The position numbers and the translations under genes were made by a program. A DNA stretch of 64,000 bases from Crossiella equi. Lineage in GTDB: Bacteria; Actinomycetota; Actinomycetes; Mycobacteriales; Pseudonocardiaceae. The first letter of the stretch is position 1; every line of letters begins with the position of its first letter. Below are positions 44,927 through 53,217 of this stretch, piece by piece. The stretch covers positions 2,046,001 through 2,110,000 of the forward strand of contig NZ_JAGIOO010000001.1 of NCBI RefSeq assembly GCF_017876755.1, in the 5' to 3' direction. Under the pieces are notes generated by a model, which was not told the origin of the DNA, searched no databases, and was given only the letters and a program-made list of their open reading frames with translations.

Positions 44927-45816
44927 CGTCGCTCCTCTGCCGCGGGCTGGAAGGCGAAGCCGCGTGCCGGGTCCCGGCCGGTGAAGTGGCCGCCGACCGC
45001 CTCGGCCAGCTCGGCCTGGCTCCACGTGCCGCCGGTGCGGAAGGTGGCCTCGACCGTGGGCGGGGCGAGCAGCTGCACCATCCCGCCGTGCACGATGAAG
45101 ACCTGGCCGCTGATGTGCTCGGCGGCGGGCGAGGCGAGGTAGGTGACGAACGGGGCCACGTGCCCGGGGTCGAGGGGGTCCAGGCCGTCCGGGGCCTCGC
45201 CGAAGACGTGCCGGGTCATGCCGGTGCGGGCGCGCGGGCAGATCGCGTTGGCGCGCACGCCGTACCCGGCCAGGGCCCGCGCGGCGGACACGGTGAGCGT
45301 GGCGATCCCGGCCTTGGCCGCGGCGTAGTTGGCCTGGCCGGGCGAGCCGAGCAGGAAGGCCTCGGAGGAGGTGTTCACCAGCCGTCCGTAGACGGGGGCG
45401 TCGGTGTACTTGGCCTGCTGGCGCCAGTACGCGGCGGCGTTGCGGCAGAGCAGGAAGTGCCCGCGCAGGTGCACGCGGACGACCGCGTCCCACTCCTCGT
45501 CGGTGAGGTTGAACAGCATGCGGTCCCGGAGGAAACCCGCGTTGTTGACCACGATGTGCAGTCCGCCGAACTCGGCGAGCGCGGCGGCCAGCAACGCGTC
45601 CGCGGTGGTCCGTTCGGCCACGTCCCCGGCCACCACCACCGCCTCGGCGCCGGTGGCCCGGATCTCCTCGCACGTCCGCTCCGCGGACCCGGGCAGGTCG
45701 TTGAGCACCACGGCCGCCCCGGCCCGGGCGAGGGCGAGGGCTTCCGCGCGGCCGAGCCCGGCGCCCGCGCCGGTCACCACCGCGACGCGTCCGGCCAGGC
45801 TCAGCTCGCTGTCCAC
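44923..45816 (-). CDS. hsd4A: SDR oxidoreductase, Hsd4A (Rv3502c)-like
   Basis: A 297-residue SDR with TGAGAGLG, NNAG, NTSSEAF and YAAAK (Y-x-x-x-K), followed by NAICPRARTGMTRHVFGE and an extended C-terminus of about 50 residues. This matches Rv3502c, which directly precedes yrbE4A in Mycobacterium. Its homologue Hsd4A acts as a 17beta-hydroxysteroid and side-chain 3-hydroxyacyl-CoA dehydrogenase. GTG at 45816 follows ACGGGAGCCCGCCC. Fourteen bases separate it from the upstream alcohol dehydrogenase, and it overlaps the next SDR by ATGA. Confidence 0.88.
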   Translation of the reverse strand: MDSELSLAGRVAVVTGAGAGLGRAEALALARAGAAVVLNDLPGSAERTCEEIRATGAEAVVVAGDVAERTTADALLAAALAEFGGLHIVVNNAGFLRDRMLFNLTDEEWDAVVRVHLRGHFLLCRNAAAYWRQQAKYTDAPVYGRLVNTSSEAFLLGSPGQANYAAAKAGIATLTVSAARALAGYGVRANAICPRARTGMTRHVFGEAPDGLDPLDPGHVAPFVTYLASPAAEHISGQVFIVHGGMVQLLAPPTVEATFRTGGTWSQAELAEAVGGHFTGRDPARGFAFQPAAEERR

Positions 45817-45830
45817 GGGCGGGCTCCCGT

Positions 45831-46910
45831 TCAGTCGAAGGTGACGACCTGGCGGATCACCGTGCCGCCGCGCAGGGTGTCCAGGCCGTCGTTGATGTCG
45901 GACAGGGGCAGGCGGCGGCTGATCATACCGTCCAGGTCCAGCAGCCCGGCCCGCCAGAAGGCGATGGCGCGGGCGGTGTCGCGGCGCACGTCCGAGGAAC
46001 CGTAGAAGGAGCCGAGCAGGCGTTTCTCGTGCAGGAACAGCTCCTGCGCGCTGAAGGCGACCTGGGCGTCGGCCCGGCCCGCGCCGACCACGACCACGGT
46101 GCCGCCGCGGCGGGCGGAGTCCCAGGCGGAACGGATGGTGGCGGGCAGGCCGACCACCTCGAACGCGTAGTCCACCCCGCCGCCGGTCAGCCCGGCCAGC
46201 AGGTCGGGCAGCTCCTCCGGGGTGGCGGTGTGCGTGGCGCCGAAGGCGCGTGCGGCCTCGTGCTTGGCGCGCACCGGGTCCACCGCGATGATCGTGGTGG
46301 CGCCGGAGAGGCGCGCGCCCTGCAACACCGAGACGCCCACCCCTCCGCAGCCGATGACCACCACGGTCGAGCCGGGCACGACCCTGGCGGTGTTGAGCAC
46401 CGCGCCCACACCGGTGAGCACGCCGCAGCCGATCAGCCCGGCGATCTCGAACGGCACGTCCGCGGGCACCTTGACCGCACCCGCCGCCGGGACCACGAGC
46501 TCCTCGGCGAAGGTGCCGCACCCGGCGAAGCCGAACAGCGCGCTGTCCCCGCGCCGGAACCTCGGGCGGGTGAAAGCCGCCAGGGTGTGCACCGCGCACA
46601 GGTGCGACTCGCCGCGCAGGCAGAACTCGCAGCGCAGGCACGGCGGGACGAACGTGAGGACCACGTGGTCACCAACGGCCAGGTCGGTGACGGCGGCCCC
46701 CACCGCCACGACCTCGCCCGCGCCCTCGTGGCCCATCACGGCCGGGAACAGGGCGGGCAGCGTGCCGTCCATGGCGTGCAGGTCGCTGTGGCAGATACCG
46801 GAGGCGCGCATGGCGACGCGCACCTCGGTCGGGTCCAGCGGCACCGTGGTGAGGTCGGCACACAGCTCGAACCGGGTGTCCCCCACCTGGTTCAGCACGG
46901 CAGCCTTCAC
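45831..46910 (-). CDS. Zinc-dependent alcohol dehydrogenase, AdhD type
   Basis: A 359-residue medium-chain dehydrogenase. Catalytic zinc ligands lie in GICHSDLHAMDG and GHEGAGEVVAVG. The structural zinc is bound by CLRCEFCLRGESHLC, and the cofactor motif is GCGGVGVSVLQGARLSGATTIIAVD. It is close to AdhD-type enzymes that use mycofactocin or tightly held NAD in actinobacteria, though that cofactor choice is not provable here. As first gene of the import operon it may oxidise a steroid C26 alcohol made by CYP125. GTG at 46910 lies 9 bases after a TACTGT -10 element, so the message is nearly leaderless. A KstR-like box covers this promoter. Confidence 0.9.
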   Translation of the reverse strand: MKAAVLNQVGDTRFELCADLTTVPLDPTEVRVAMRASGICHSDLHAMDGTLPALFPAVMGHEGAGEVVAVGAAVTDLAVGDHVVLTFVPPCLRCEFCLRGESHLCAVHTLAAFTRPRFRRGDSALFGFAGCGTFAEELVVPAAGAVKVPADVPFEIAGLIGCGVLTGVGAVLNTARVVPGSTVVVIGCGGVGVSVLQGARLSGATTIIAVDPVRAKHEAARAFGATHTATPEELPDLLAGLTGGGVDYAFEVVGLPATIRSAWDSARRGGTVVVVGAGRADAQVAFSAQELFLHEKRLLGSFYGSSDVRRDTARAIAFWRAGLLDLDGMISRRLPLSDINDGLDTLRGGTVIRQVVTFD

Positions 46911-46923
46911 AAGTCCCCGACAG

Positions 46924-46937
46924 TAGAATGTGTTCTC
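46924..46937. promoter_or_regulatory. KstR-like operator (adh side)
   Basis: TAGAATGTGTTCTC fits the KstR pattern TnnAACnnGTTnnA with two mismatches (AAT for AAC, final C). It overlaps the predicted -10 (TACTGT read on the minus strand, 46920-46925) of the alcohol dehydrogenase/mce operon. KstR represses cholesterol genes and is released by steroid-CoA intermediates. Confidence 0.7.
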
Positions 46938-46989
46938 ACTTCTAGCAAGGTCCAACCGAGTGGCCCAGCTTCCGACGTTCCACAATCAC

Positions 46990-47003
46990 AAGAACGTGTT
47001 CTA
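46990..47003. promoter_or_regulatory. KstR-like operator (fadE26 side)
   Basis: AAGAACGTGTTCTA has the AGAAC-GT-GTTCT arms of a KstR box and misses only the first T of the pattern. It touches TAGTAT (47002-47007), a good -10 placed eight bases before the fadE26 ATG, so repression would act by blocking polymerase. Confidence 0.82.
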
Positions 47004-47007
47004 GTAT
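47002..47007 (+). promoter_or_regulatory. -10 element of a leaderless fadE26 message
   Basis: TAGTAT lies 7 bases before the ATG at 47015, and TCCACA at 46979-46984 is a possible -35 with 17-base spacing. Transcription would then begin at or next to the ATG. There is no ribosome-binding site, which agrees. Confidence 0.65.
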
Positions 47008-47014
47008 TGCGGGC

Positions 47015-48190
47015 ATGCGCATCGCCTACACGCCGGAGCAGGAGCGGTTGCGCGCGGAGCTGCGCGACTACTTCGCCCAGTTGATGACCCCGGAGCGGCG
47101 GGCGGCCCTGACCAGCGGCGGGGACTACGGCGACCGGGAGACCTACCTGTCGGTGGTGCGGCAGATGGGCCGGGACGGCTGGCTCGCGCTGGGCTGGCCG
47201 GAGGAGTACGGCGGCCAGGCCCGGCCGATGCTGGACCAGCTGATCTTCACCGACGAGGCGGCCAGGGCGGGCGCGCCGGTGCCGTTCCTGACGTTGAACA
47301 GCGTGGCTCCGACGATCATGCGCTTCGGCACCGCGGAGCAGAAGGCCTGCTTCCTGCCCCGGATCGCCGCCGGTGAGCTGCACTTCGCGATCGGCTACTC
47401 CGAGCCCGAGGCGGGCACCGACCTGGCCTCCCTGCGCACCACCGCGGTGCGCGACGGGGACGAGTGGGTGGTCAACGGGCAGAAGATGTGGACCAGCCTG
47501 GTCCAGTACGCGGACTACGTCTGGCTGGCCGTGCGCACCAACCCGGAGGCGCCCCGGCACAAGGGCCTGAGCATGCTCATCGTGCCCACCGGCGCGGAGG
47601 GGTTCTCCTGGACGCCGGTGCACACGATGGCCGGTCCCACCACCAGCGCCACCTACTACTCCGACGTGCGGGTCCCGGCGGGCAACCTGGTCGGCGAGGT
47701 GGACCGCGGCTGGCCGCTGATCACCAACCAGCTCAACCACGAACGCGTGGCGCTGACCAGCTCGGCCCCGCTGCGCACGGCACTGGCCGAGGTCCTCGAC
47801 TGGGCGAGGTCGGCCAAGCTGCCGGACGGTTCGGCGGTGGCCGACCAGGAGTGGGTGCGCGTCCACCTGGCGCGCGTGCACGCCAAGGTCGAGTACCTGA
47901 AGCTGCTGAACTGGCGCATCGCCTGGGCCGCGGCGCACACCCCGTCCCCGGCGGACGCCAGCGCCACCAAGGTCTACGGCACGGAGCTGGCCACGGAGGC
48001 CTACCGCCTGCTGATGGAGGTGGTCGGCCCGGCGGCCACGGTCCGGGGCGACTCCCCGGGCAGCGCGCTGCACGGCCGCCTGGAACGCATGCACCGCTCC
48101 TGCCTGATCCTGACCTTCGGCGGCGGCACCAACGAGGTGCAGCGCGACATCATCGCGGCCACCGCCCTCGGCCTGCCGATCCGCCGCTGA
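47015..48190 (+). CDS. chsE4: Acyl-CoA dehydrogenase, FadE26 (ChsE4)-like
   Basis: A 391-residue flavin enzyme for the first beta-oxidation step of the steroid side chain. It has the acyl-CoA dehydrogenase pattern: GWLALGWPEEYGG, the FAD/substrate loop IGYSEPEAGTDLASLRTTA, W-containing QKMWTS, and a C-terminal LILTFGGGTNEVQRDIIA. In Mycobacterium, FadE26 and FadE27 form an alpha2beta2 enzyme acting on 3-oxocholest-4-en-26-oyl-CoA, encoded divergently from Rv3502c-yrbE4A; the layout here is the same. The stop is 13 bases before fadE27. Confidence 0.93.
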   Translation: MRIAYTPEQERLRAELRDYFAQLMTPERRAALTSGGDYGDRETYLSVVRQMGRDGWLALGWPEEYGGQARPMLDQLIFTDEAARAGAPVPFLTLNSVAPTIMRFGTAEQKACFLPRIAAGELHFAIGYSEPEAGTDLASLRTTAVRDGDEWVVNGQKMWTSLVQYADYVWLAVRTNPEAPRHKGLSMLIVPTGAEGFSWTPVHTMAGPTTSATYYSDVRVPAGNLVGEVDRGWPLITNQLNHERVALTSSAPLRTALAEVLDWARSAKLPDGSAVADQEWVRVHLARVHAKVEYLKLLNWRIAWAAAHTPSPADASATKVYGTELATEAYRLLMEVVGPAATVRGDSPGSALHGRLERMHRSCLILTFGGGTNEVQRDIIAATALGLPIRR

Positions 48191-48203
48191 CGGAGGACTC
48201 CCC

Positions 48204-49286
48204 GTGGACTTCACCCCGACCGAGGCCCAGACCGCCCTGTCCGAGCTGACCCGCACCATCCTCACCCGGGAGCTCACCCCGGCCCGCCTGAGCGAGGCGG
48301 ACCAGTCGGCCCACCGCTTCGACTGTCCCCTGTGGACACTCCTGGCGGAGGCGGGCCTGCTGGGCCTGGGCGTCCCGGAGGCCCTGGGCGGCAGCGGCCA
48401 CGGCGTCCTGGAACAGTGCGCGGTGCTGCACGAGCTGGGCCGCGCGGTGGCCCCGGTCCCGTACCTGGCCCACACCGTGGCCACCGCGACGCTGGCCGCC
48501 CACGGCGGCACGGCCTGGCTGCCCCGGGCGCTGTCGGGTGAGGCGGTGTACACGGTGGCCCTGACGGAGTCGGCGGCCACCACGGCCGACCCCACCCCCG
48601 ACGGCTGGTTGCTGAACGGCACCAAGACCGCGGTCCCCCACGGCCTGCTGGCGGACCTGTTCCTGGTCCCGGCGACCACCCCGGAAGGCCCGCGCCTGTT
48701 CGCGGTGACCCCGACGGACCCGGGCGTGACACTCGAACGCCAGGACGTGGTCGACGGCGACCAGGAGGCGCTCCTGGACCTCTCGGGCACCCCCCTGCCC
48801 GCGGACCGCCAGCTGACCGAGGGCGCGCACACCTTCGCCCACGACCGGACCCTCCTGGCCTGGAGCGCCCTCCAGCTCGGCACCACCGAACGAGCCCTGG
48901 AACTGACCGCCGACCACGCCCGGACCCGGATCCAGTTCGACCGCCCGATCGGCCAGTTCCAAGCCGTGGCCCAACGCCTGGCCGACGCCTACGTGGACGT
49001 GGCGGCCGTCCGACTCACCCTGTGGCAGGCGGCGTGGCGGGTCAGCGAGGGCCTGCCCGCCTCGGAGTCCCTGGCCACGGCCAAGTTCTGGGCCGCCGAC
49101 GCCGGTCACCGGGTGGCGCACACGGCGGTGCACGTGCACGGCGGCGTGGGCATCGACGTCACCCATTCCCTGCACCGCTACTTCGTGGCGGCCAAACGCG
49201 CGGAGTTCGCCCTGGGCGGGGCGACCGAGCAGCTGCGGGTCCTGGGGGCGGAGCTGGTCAGGCAGGCGGGGCCGGGAAGGCAGTGA
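48204..49286 (+). CDS. chsE5: Acyl-CoA dehydrogenase, FadE27 (ChsE5)-like
   Basis: A 360-residue partner subunit. It is more divergent than FadE26: the flavin loop is reduced (TVALTESAATTADPTPDGWLLNGTKTAVPHG) and short, while the C-terminal half keeps RIQFDRPIGQFQAVAQRLADAYVDV and HVHGGVGIDVTHSLHRYF. Such a subunit builds the heterotetramer with FadE26. GTG at 48204 follows GACGGAGGACTCCCC. Confidence 0.92.
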   Translation: MDFTPTEAQTALSELTRTILTRELTPARLSEADQSAHRFDCPLWTLLAEAGLLGLGVPEALGGSGHGVLEQCAVLHELGRAVAPVPYLAHTVATATLAAHGGTAWLPRALSGEAVYTVALTESAATTADPTPDGWLLNGTKTAVPHGLLADLFLVPATTPEGPRLFAVTPTDPGVTLERQDVVDGDQEALLDLSGTPLPADRQLTEGAHTFAHDRTLLAWSALQLGTTERALELTADHARTRIQFDRPIGQFQAVAQRLADAYVDVAAVRLTLWQAAWRVSEGLPASESLATAKFWAADAGHRVAHTAVHVHGGVGIDVTHSLHRYFVAAKRAEFALGGATEQLRVLGAELVRQAGPGRQ

Positions 49287-49326
49287 ACGTGACGTTCCTC
49301 CGGTCACCCGAGGCAACGTCACGTTC
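49285..49326. terminator. Stem-loop at the end of fadE27
   Basis: GAACGTGACGTT (49285-49296) and AACGTCACGTTC (49315-49326) form a perfect 12-base stem that starts inside the fadE27 stop. The loop has CCTC/GAGG arms that can pair further. No T-tract follows. It lies between convergent genes and probably terminates transcription. Confidence 0.6.
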
Positions 49327-49422
49327 GCTCAGTTCGGCCGGGGCCGGACTCCCGCCAGCCCCGGCTGGGCGCGCTGGGACACCGGCCCGACCCGGCCACC
49401 AGCCGCCCAGCCGCGACGGGCG

Positions 49423-52400
49423 TCAGCTCCCGGCGGGCAGCCCCGCAACCACCTCGGCCCGGCTCAACGGCCGCACCACCAGCTCGTAGGAGTAGTCGAC
49501 GTCCGCCCGCACCCGGTACTTGGCCAGGATGTCGTTCGGCGTCTCCCCCACCCCGGCCGCGGCGTGCGAGGCGTGCAGCGTGGTCCAGCCCGCGTTGCGC
49601 ACGCGCTGGAACGGGTACTCCGCCCGGTCCTCGTCGTCGAAGGAGCTCACCCCGACGTCGTGGGCCCCGGTCACGAGCAGCCCGCCGGTGCGGCCGTCGG
49701 TGAGCAGCGCCCACTCGGCGTCCGTGCGGTTGCCGTGCTCCTGCGGTTTGCCGTAGCCCTTCTCCTCCTCCGCCACCGTCGTGCGCCACACCCCGACCGG
49801 GCTGCCCTCGCGCCGGTCGTTGTAGCTCTCCACCTGCCGCCCGTACCAGGCGAAGCGCTGGAAGCCGTCCGGCACGCCGAACGCCAGGCCCACCCGGGGC
49901 AGGTAGGCGAGTGCGCGCATGCGCCCCTGCGGGCTGACGTGGTGGCCGATGCGGACCGTGCCCGCCCCGTCCACCGCGTAGGTGGTGCGCTGCGCGAACC
50001 AGGCGTCGGTGACGCCCGGCGCCGCCACCCGGGTGCGCACCTCGATCGTCGAGCCGTTCACCGCGACCGACTCGACCGTCGCCTGCAACCGGTCCAGGCC
50101 CACCGCACGCCACTCCGTGCCCTCGCTGCGGCCCCACACCAGCTCGTTGTCCACCGGGGCCCGCCAGACGTCGAGCCTCGGTCCCTGCTTCAGGTGCTCC
50201 ACGCCGTTGGCCCGCAATGAGCTGAGCGTCCCGGCGCGTTTGTCCACTGTGTACTGGAAGTTCACACCGCCGACCACGACCCGGTTCGGGCCGTCGACCA
50301 CGGTCGGCCGCGCGGTGGCCGGAGGTGGTGCGGCGCCCGGCACCTGCGTGCCGCCCAGCGCGAACTGGTCGCGCGAGTGCACCTCGCCGTTGGCGCGCAC
50401 GACCTCGGCCGTGAGGAAACGCTTGCGGTCGCGGGGATTCGGCGGCAGCGCCACCGGAACCGACAGCGTGTGGCCGGGAGCGATGTCCACCGCGGACTCA
50501 CCCCTGCCCACGACCTTCGTACCCTCTTCGACCCGCCAACGCAAACCCAGCCCGGACAGCGCCGCGAACCGCTGCTCGTTGGTCAGCCGCAGCTGGTTGT
50601 CCGCCCAGGCGAAGCGCAGCGGCTGGTGCGCCCAGGCCAGCTGCGCGGCCTCCGGCTGCAACCTCCGGTCGGTGTCGATGAGACCGTCCGCACCGGACTG
50701 GTGCGCGCCGAAGGAGTCGTAGCGCCCCGCGTCCCGTTCCTCGTCCAGGTTCAGCGCCAGCACCGCGGTGCCGCTCGGGTCGCCCTCGAGCTCGGCCGGG
50801 GTCAGCGCGCGGTCGTAGATCCGCACGTCGTCGACGAGCCCGTGCGCCATGCGGCCGTTGTGGTCCTCGTGCGTGGTGGAGTTGCGGCCGATGTTCACCT
50901 GCTCGGGGGTGTTGTTCACCGGGCCGGACCAACTCCTGCTGCCGACCTCGCGGCCGTCCAGGTACAGCCGCAGCGCCGAACCGTCGTAGGTGCCGCTGAC
51001 CCGGTGCCAGTTCCCGTAGAAGTCCGCGGGCACCTTCGCGTGCACGAACCGCCAGTCCCCTTGCGAGTAGACGAAGAACTCCAGGGTCTCCCGGTCCTTC
51101 ATCTTCAGCGCGTACTGGTGGTCGCCCTTGGCGATCACGGTGAAGTCGCCGCGCCACTGCGTCGCCGGGTTCACCCAGGCGTCCAGGGTCAGCGGGCCGG
51201 TCAGGTCCAGGGCGCGGTCGCGGTAGACTTCGACGAAGTCGTCCAGGCCGGACAGGCTCACCGCCTTGCCGCGACGCCCCGGCACCAGCGACGGCATCCC
51301 GTTCAGGTGTGCGGTGATCTTGCGCGGGGAGCTGTCCGGGGTCAGGCGCAGCGGCAGGCTCAGGTTCTGCTCGGCCCAGTCCCAGATGAAACCGCCCTGC
51401 AGCACGGGGTTGGCGCGCATGGTGTCCCAGAACTCGCGGAAGTTGCCGAGGCTGTTGCCCTGCGCGTGCGCGTACTCGCCCAGGATCACGGGCTTTTTCG
51501 TCTCGCGGCCCTGGCGGGCCAGCTTGTCCGGGTTCGGGTAGCGCGGTCCCCACACGTCGGCGTACGGTGCGTCGCCGTCCGGGCCGTTGGACTGGTGGTA
51601 CAGCGGACGGCCGGGCGCGTTCGCCTTGGCCCACTCCGCCATCCGGTAGTGCCCGGCGCCCAGGCCCGCCTCGTTGCCGGTGTCCCACATGAACACGCTC
51701 GGGTGGTTCTTGTCGCGCTGCACCATGGCGACGAACCGGTCCAGGAACGCGTCCTGCCACTCGGGTTTGTCGGCGAGGCAGTTGTCCGGGCAGTGCTCGT
51801 GGGAGTGCGTCTCGATGTCGACCTCGTCGTCGACCCACAGTCCGTGCTGGTCGGCGAGGTCGTAGAAGTGCGGGTCGGACGGGTAGTGCGAGGTGCGCAC
51901 GGCGTTGACGTGCAGCTGCTTCATCAGCTGGACGTCCCGCAGCTGGTTCTCCCTCGGCACGTGCCTGCCGTGCCGGGGGTCGGTCTCGGCGCGGTTGACG
52001 CCCTTGACCAGGATCGGCTTGCCGTTGACCAGCAGCTGCCGGTCCTTGATGGCGATCTCGCGGAACCCGACGGTCTCCCGCGTGGTGTGCGTGATCCGGC
52101 CGTCCGGCCCGGCCAGCTCCAGCACGAGCGTGTACAGGTTCGGGGTCTCGTCGGTCCACTTGGCCGGGTCGGTCACGTTCGCGGAGAGCGCGACGCGTTG
52201 TGCCGCACCGGTCAGCTCGGCGTCCTTGCTGACCGTGGCCACCACCGCGCCGCGGGCGTCGTGCAGGGTCGCGGTCACGGTGTGCCGGCCGGCCGGCCCG
52301 GTGGCGGTGCGGGCGAGGTCGACGGTGGCGTCCAGGCGCGCGTCCCGGTACCGCTCGTCCAGGTCGGTGTGCACGGTCAGGTCGCTGAGGTAGCTGTGCG

Positions 52401-53115
52401 GGGTCGAGTAGAGCCACACCGAGCGGAAGATCCCGGCGAAGCGCCACTGGTCCACGTCCTCCAGGTAGGCGCCCGCCGCCCACCGGTGCACCTGGACCGC
52501 GAGCCGGTTCGCACCGGGCCGCAGCGCGGCGGTGATGTCGAACTCGGCCGGGGTGTAGCCACCCTGGTCGTAGCCGATCCGGACACCGTTGACCCAGACG
52601 AAGTAGCTGGAGGTCACGCCCTCGAAGCGCAGCACCGTGCGGCGTCCGGCGAAGCCCTCGGGCAGGGTGAAGTCCTTGGCGTAGGCCGCGGTCGGGTTGA
52701 TGTCGCGCGGCACCTTGGGCGGGGCGTCCGGCACGATCTCCTCGGCGATGTTGCGGAAGATCGGGTGGTCCAGGCCGTCGGTCTGCCAGGTGTGCGGCAC
52801 CTTCACGGTGCGCCAGTCCGCGACGTCGTAGCCGTCGGCGTGGAACCCGGCGGGCACCTTCTCCGGCAGGTCGGCCATCCGGATCCGCCAGTCCCCGTCG
52901 AGGTCCAGCGTGTGCGGGGTGCGCTCGTCGCCGCGCAGCGCGGCCGCGTGGTCACGGTGCGGCCGCAGCTCGGCGCGGTGCGGCTCCTGCCCCTCGGCGA
53001 GCATCCGGGGGTTCTCCAAGTAGGAGTACACGTCCAGGTCGGGTGCGGCGCTCGCGGGCATCAGGCCGCCCGCCACCAGCACCGCTGACATCGTTGTCAC
53101 AACCAGGGCCCGCAT
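49423..53115 (-). CDS. Secreted GH2 beta-galactosidase with inserted LamG domain
   Basis: A 1230-residue extracellular LacZ-type glycosidase. ATG at 53115, after GGGGAGGACCGGA, gives a signal peptide (MRALVVTTMSAVLVAGG..., cleavage near ASAAP). Order: sugar-binding beta-sandwich (VPHTWQTDGLDHPIF, WVNGVRIGYDQGGYTPAEFD), immunoglobulin-like domain, then the TIM barrel with acid/base glutamate in WDTGNEAGLG and nucleophile in GEYAHAQGNS. Next comes an inserted LamG/concanavalin-like domain (about residues 620-790: LDAWVNPATQWRGDFTVIAKG, LYLDGREVGSR), and finally the C-terminal bgal small-chain region. Most bacterial LacZ lack the insert and the signal. It splits the steroid genes and has no apparent link to them. 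Confidence 0.95.
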   Translation of the reverse strand: MRALVVTTMSAVLVAGGLMPASAAPDLDVYSYLENPRMLAEGQEPHRAELRPHRDHAAALRGDERTPHTLDLDGDWRIRMADLPEKVPAGFHADGYDVADWRTVKVPHTWQTDGLDHPIFRNIAEEIVPDAPPKVPRDINPTAAYAKDFTLPEGFAGRRTVLRFEGVTSSYFVWVNGVRIGYDQGGYTPAEFDITAALRPGANRLAVQVHRWAAGAYLEDVDQWRFAGIFRSVWLYSTPHSYLSDLTVHTDLDERYRDARLDATVDLARTATGPAGRHTVTATLHDARGAVVATVSKDAELTGAAQRVALSANVTDPAKWTDETPNLYTLVLELAGPDGRITHTTRETVGFREIAIKDRQLLVNGKPILVKGVNRAETDPRHGRHVPRENQLRDVQLMKQLHVNAVRTSHYPSDPHFYDLADQHGLWVDDEVDIETHSHEHCPDNCLADKPEWQDAFLDRFVAMVQRDKNHPSVFMWDTGNEAGLGAGHYRMAEWAKANAPGRPLYHQSNGPDGDAPYADVWGPRYPNPDKLARQGRETKKPVILGEYAHAQGNSLGNFREFWDTMRANPVLQGGFIWDWAEQNLSLPLRLTPDSSPRKITAHLNGMPSLVPGRRGKAVSLSGLDDFVEVYRDRALDLTGPLTLDAWVNPATQWRGDFTVIAKGDHQYALKMKDRETLEFFVYSQGDWRFVHAKVPADFYGNWHRVSGTYDGSALRLYLDGREVGSRSWSGPVNNTPEQVNIGRNSTTHEDHNGRMAHGLVDDVRIYDRALTPAELEGDPSGTAVLALNLDEERDAGRYDSFGAHQSGADGLIDTDRRLQPEAAQLAWAHQPLRFAWADNQLRLTNEQRFAALSGLGLRWRVEEGTKVVGRGESAVDIAPGHTLSVPVALPPNPRDRKRFLTAEVVRANGEVHSRDQFALGGTQVPGAAPPPATARPTVVDGPNRVVVGGVNFQYTVDKRAGTLSSLRANGVEHLKQGPRLDVWRAPVDNELVWGRSEGTEWRAVGLDRLQATVESVAVNGSTIEVRTRVAAPGVTDAWFAQRTTYAVDGAGTVRIGHHVSPQGRMRALAYLPRVGLAFGVPDGFQRFAWYGRQVESYNDRREGSPVGVWRTTVAEEEKGYGKPQEHGNRTDAEWALLTDGRTGGLLVTGAHDVGVSSFDDEDRAEYPFQRVRNAGWTTLHASHAAAGVGETPNDILAKYRVRADVDYSYELVVRPLSRAEVVAGLPAGS

Positions 53116-53217
53116 TCCGGTCCTCCCCGTTGGCGCCAGGGTCGGTCGTGACTCTTCCGCGTGAACTCCGGGCCGAACACCCTCCGATCGAGCCATTCCC
53201 GGGCCGGAATCGGACCG

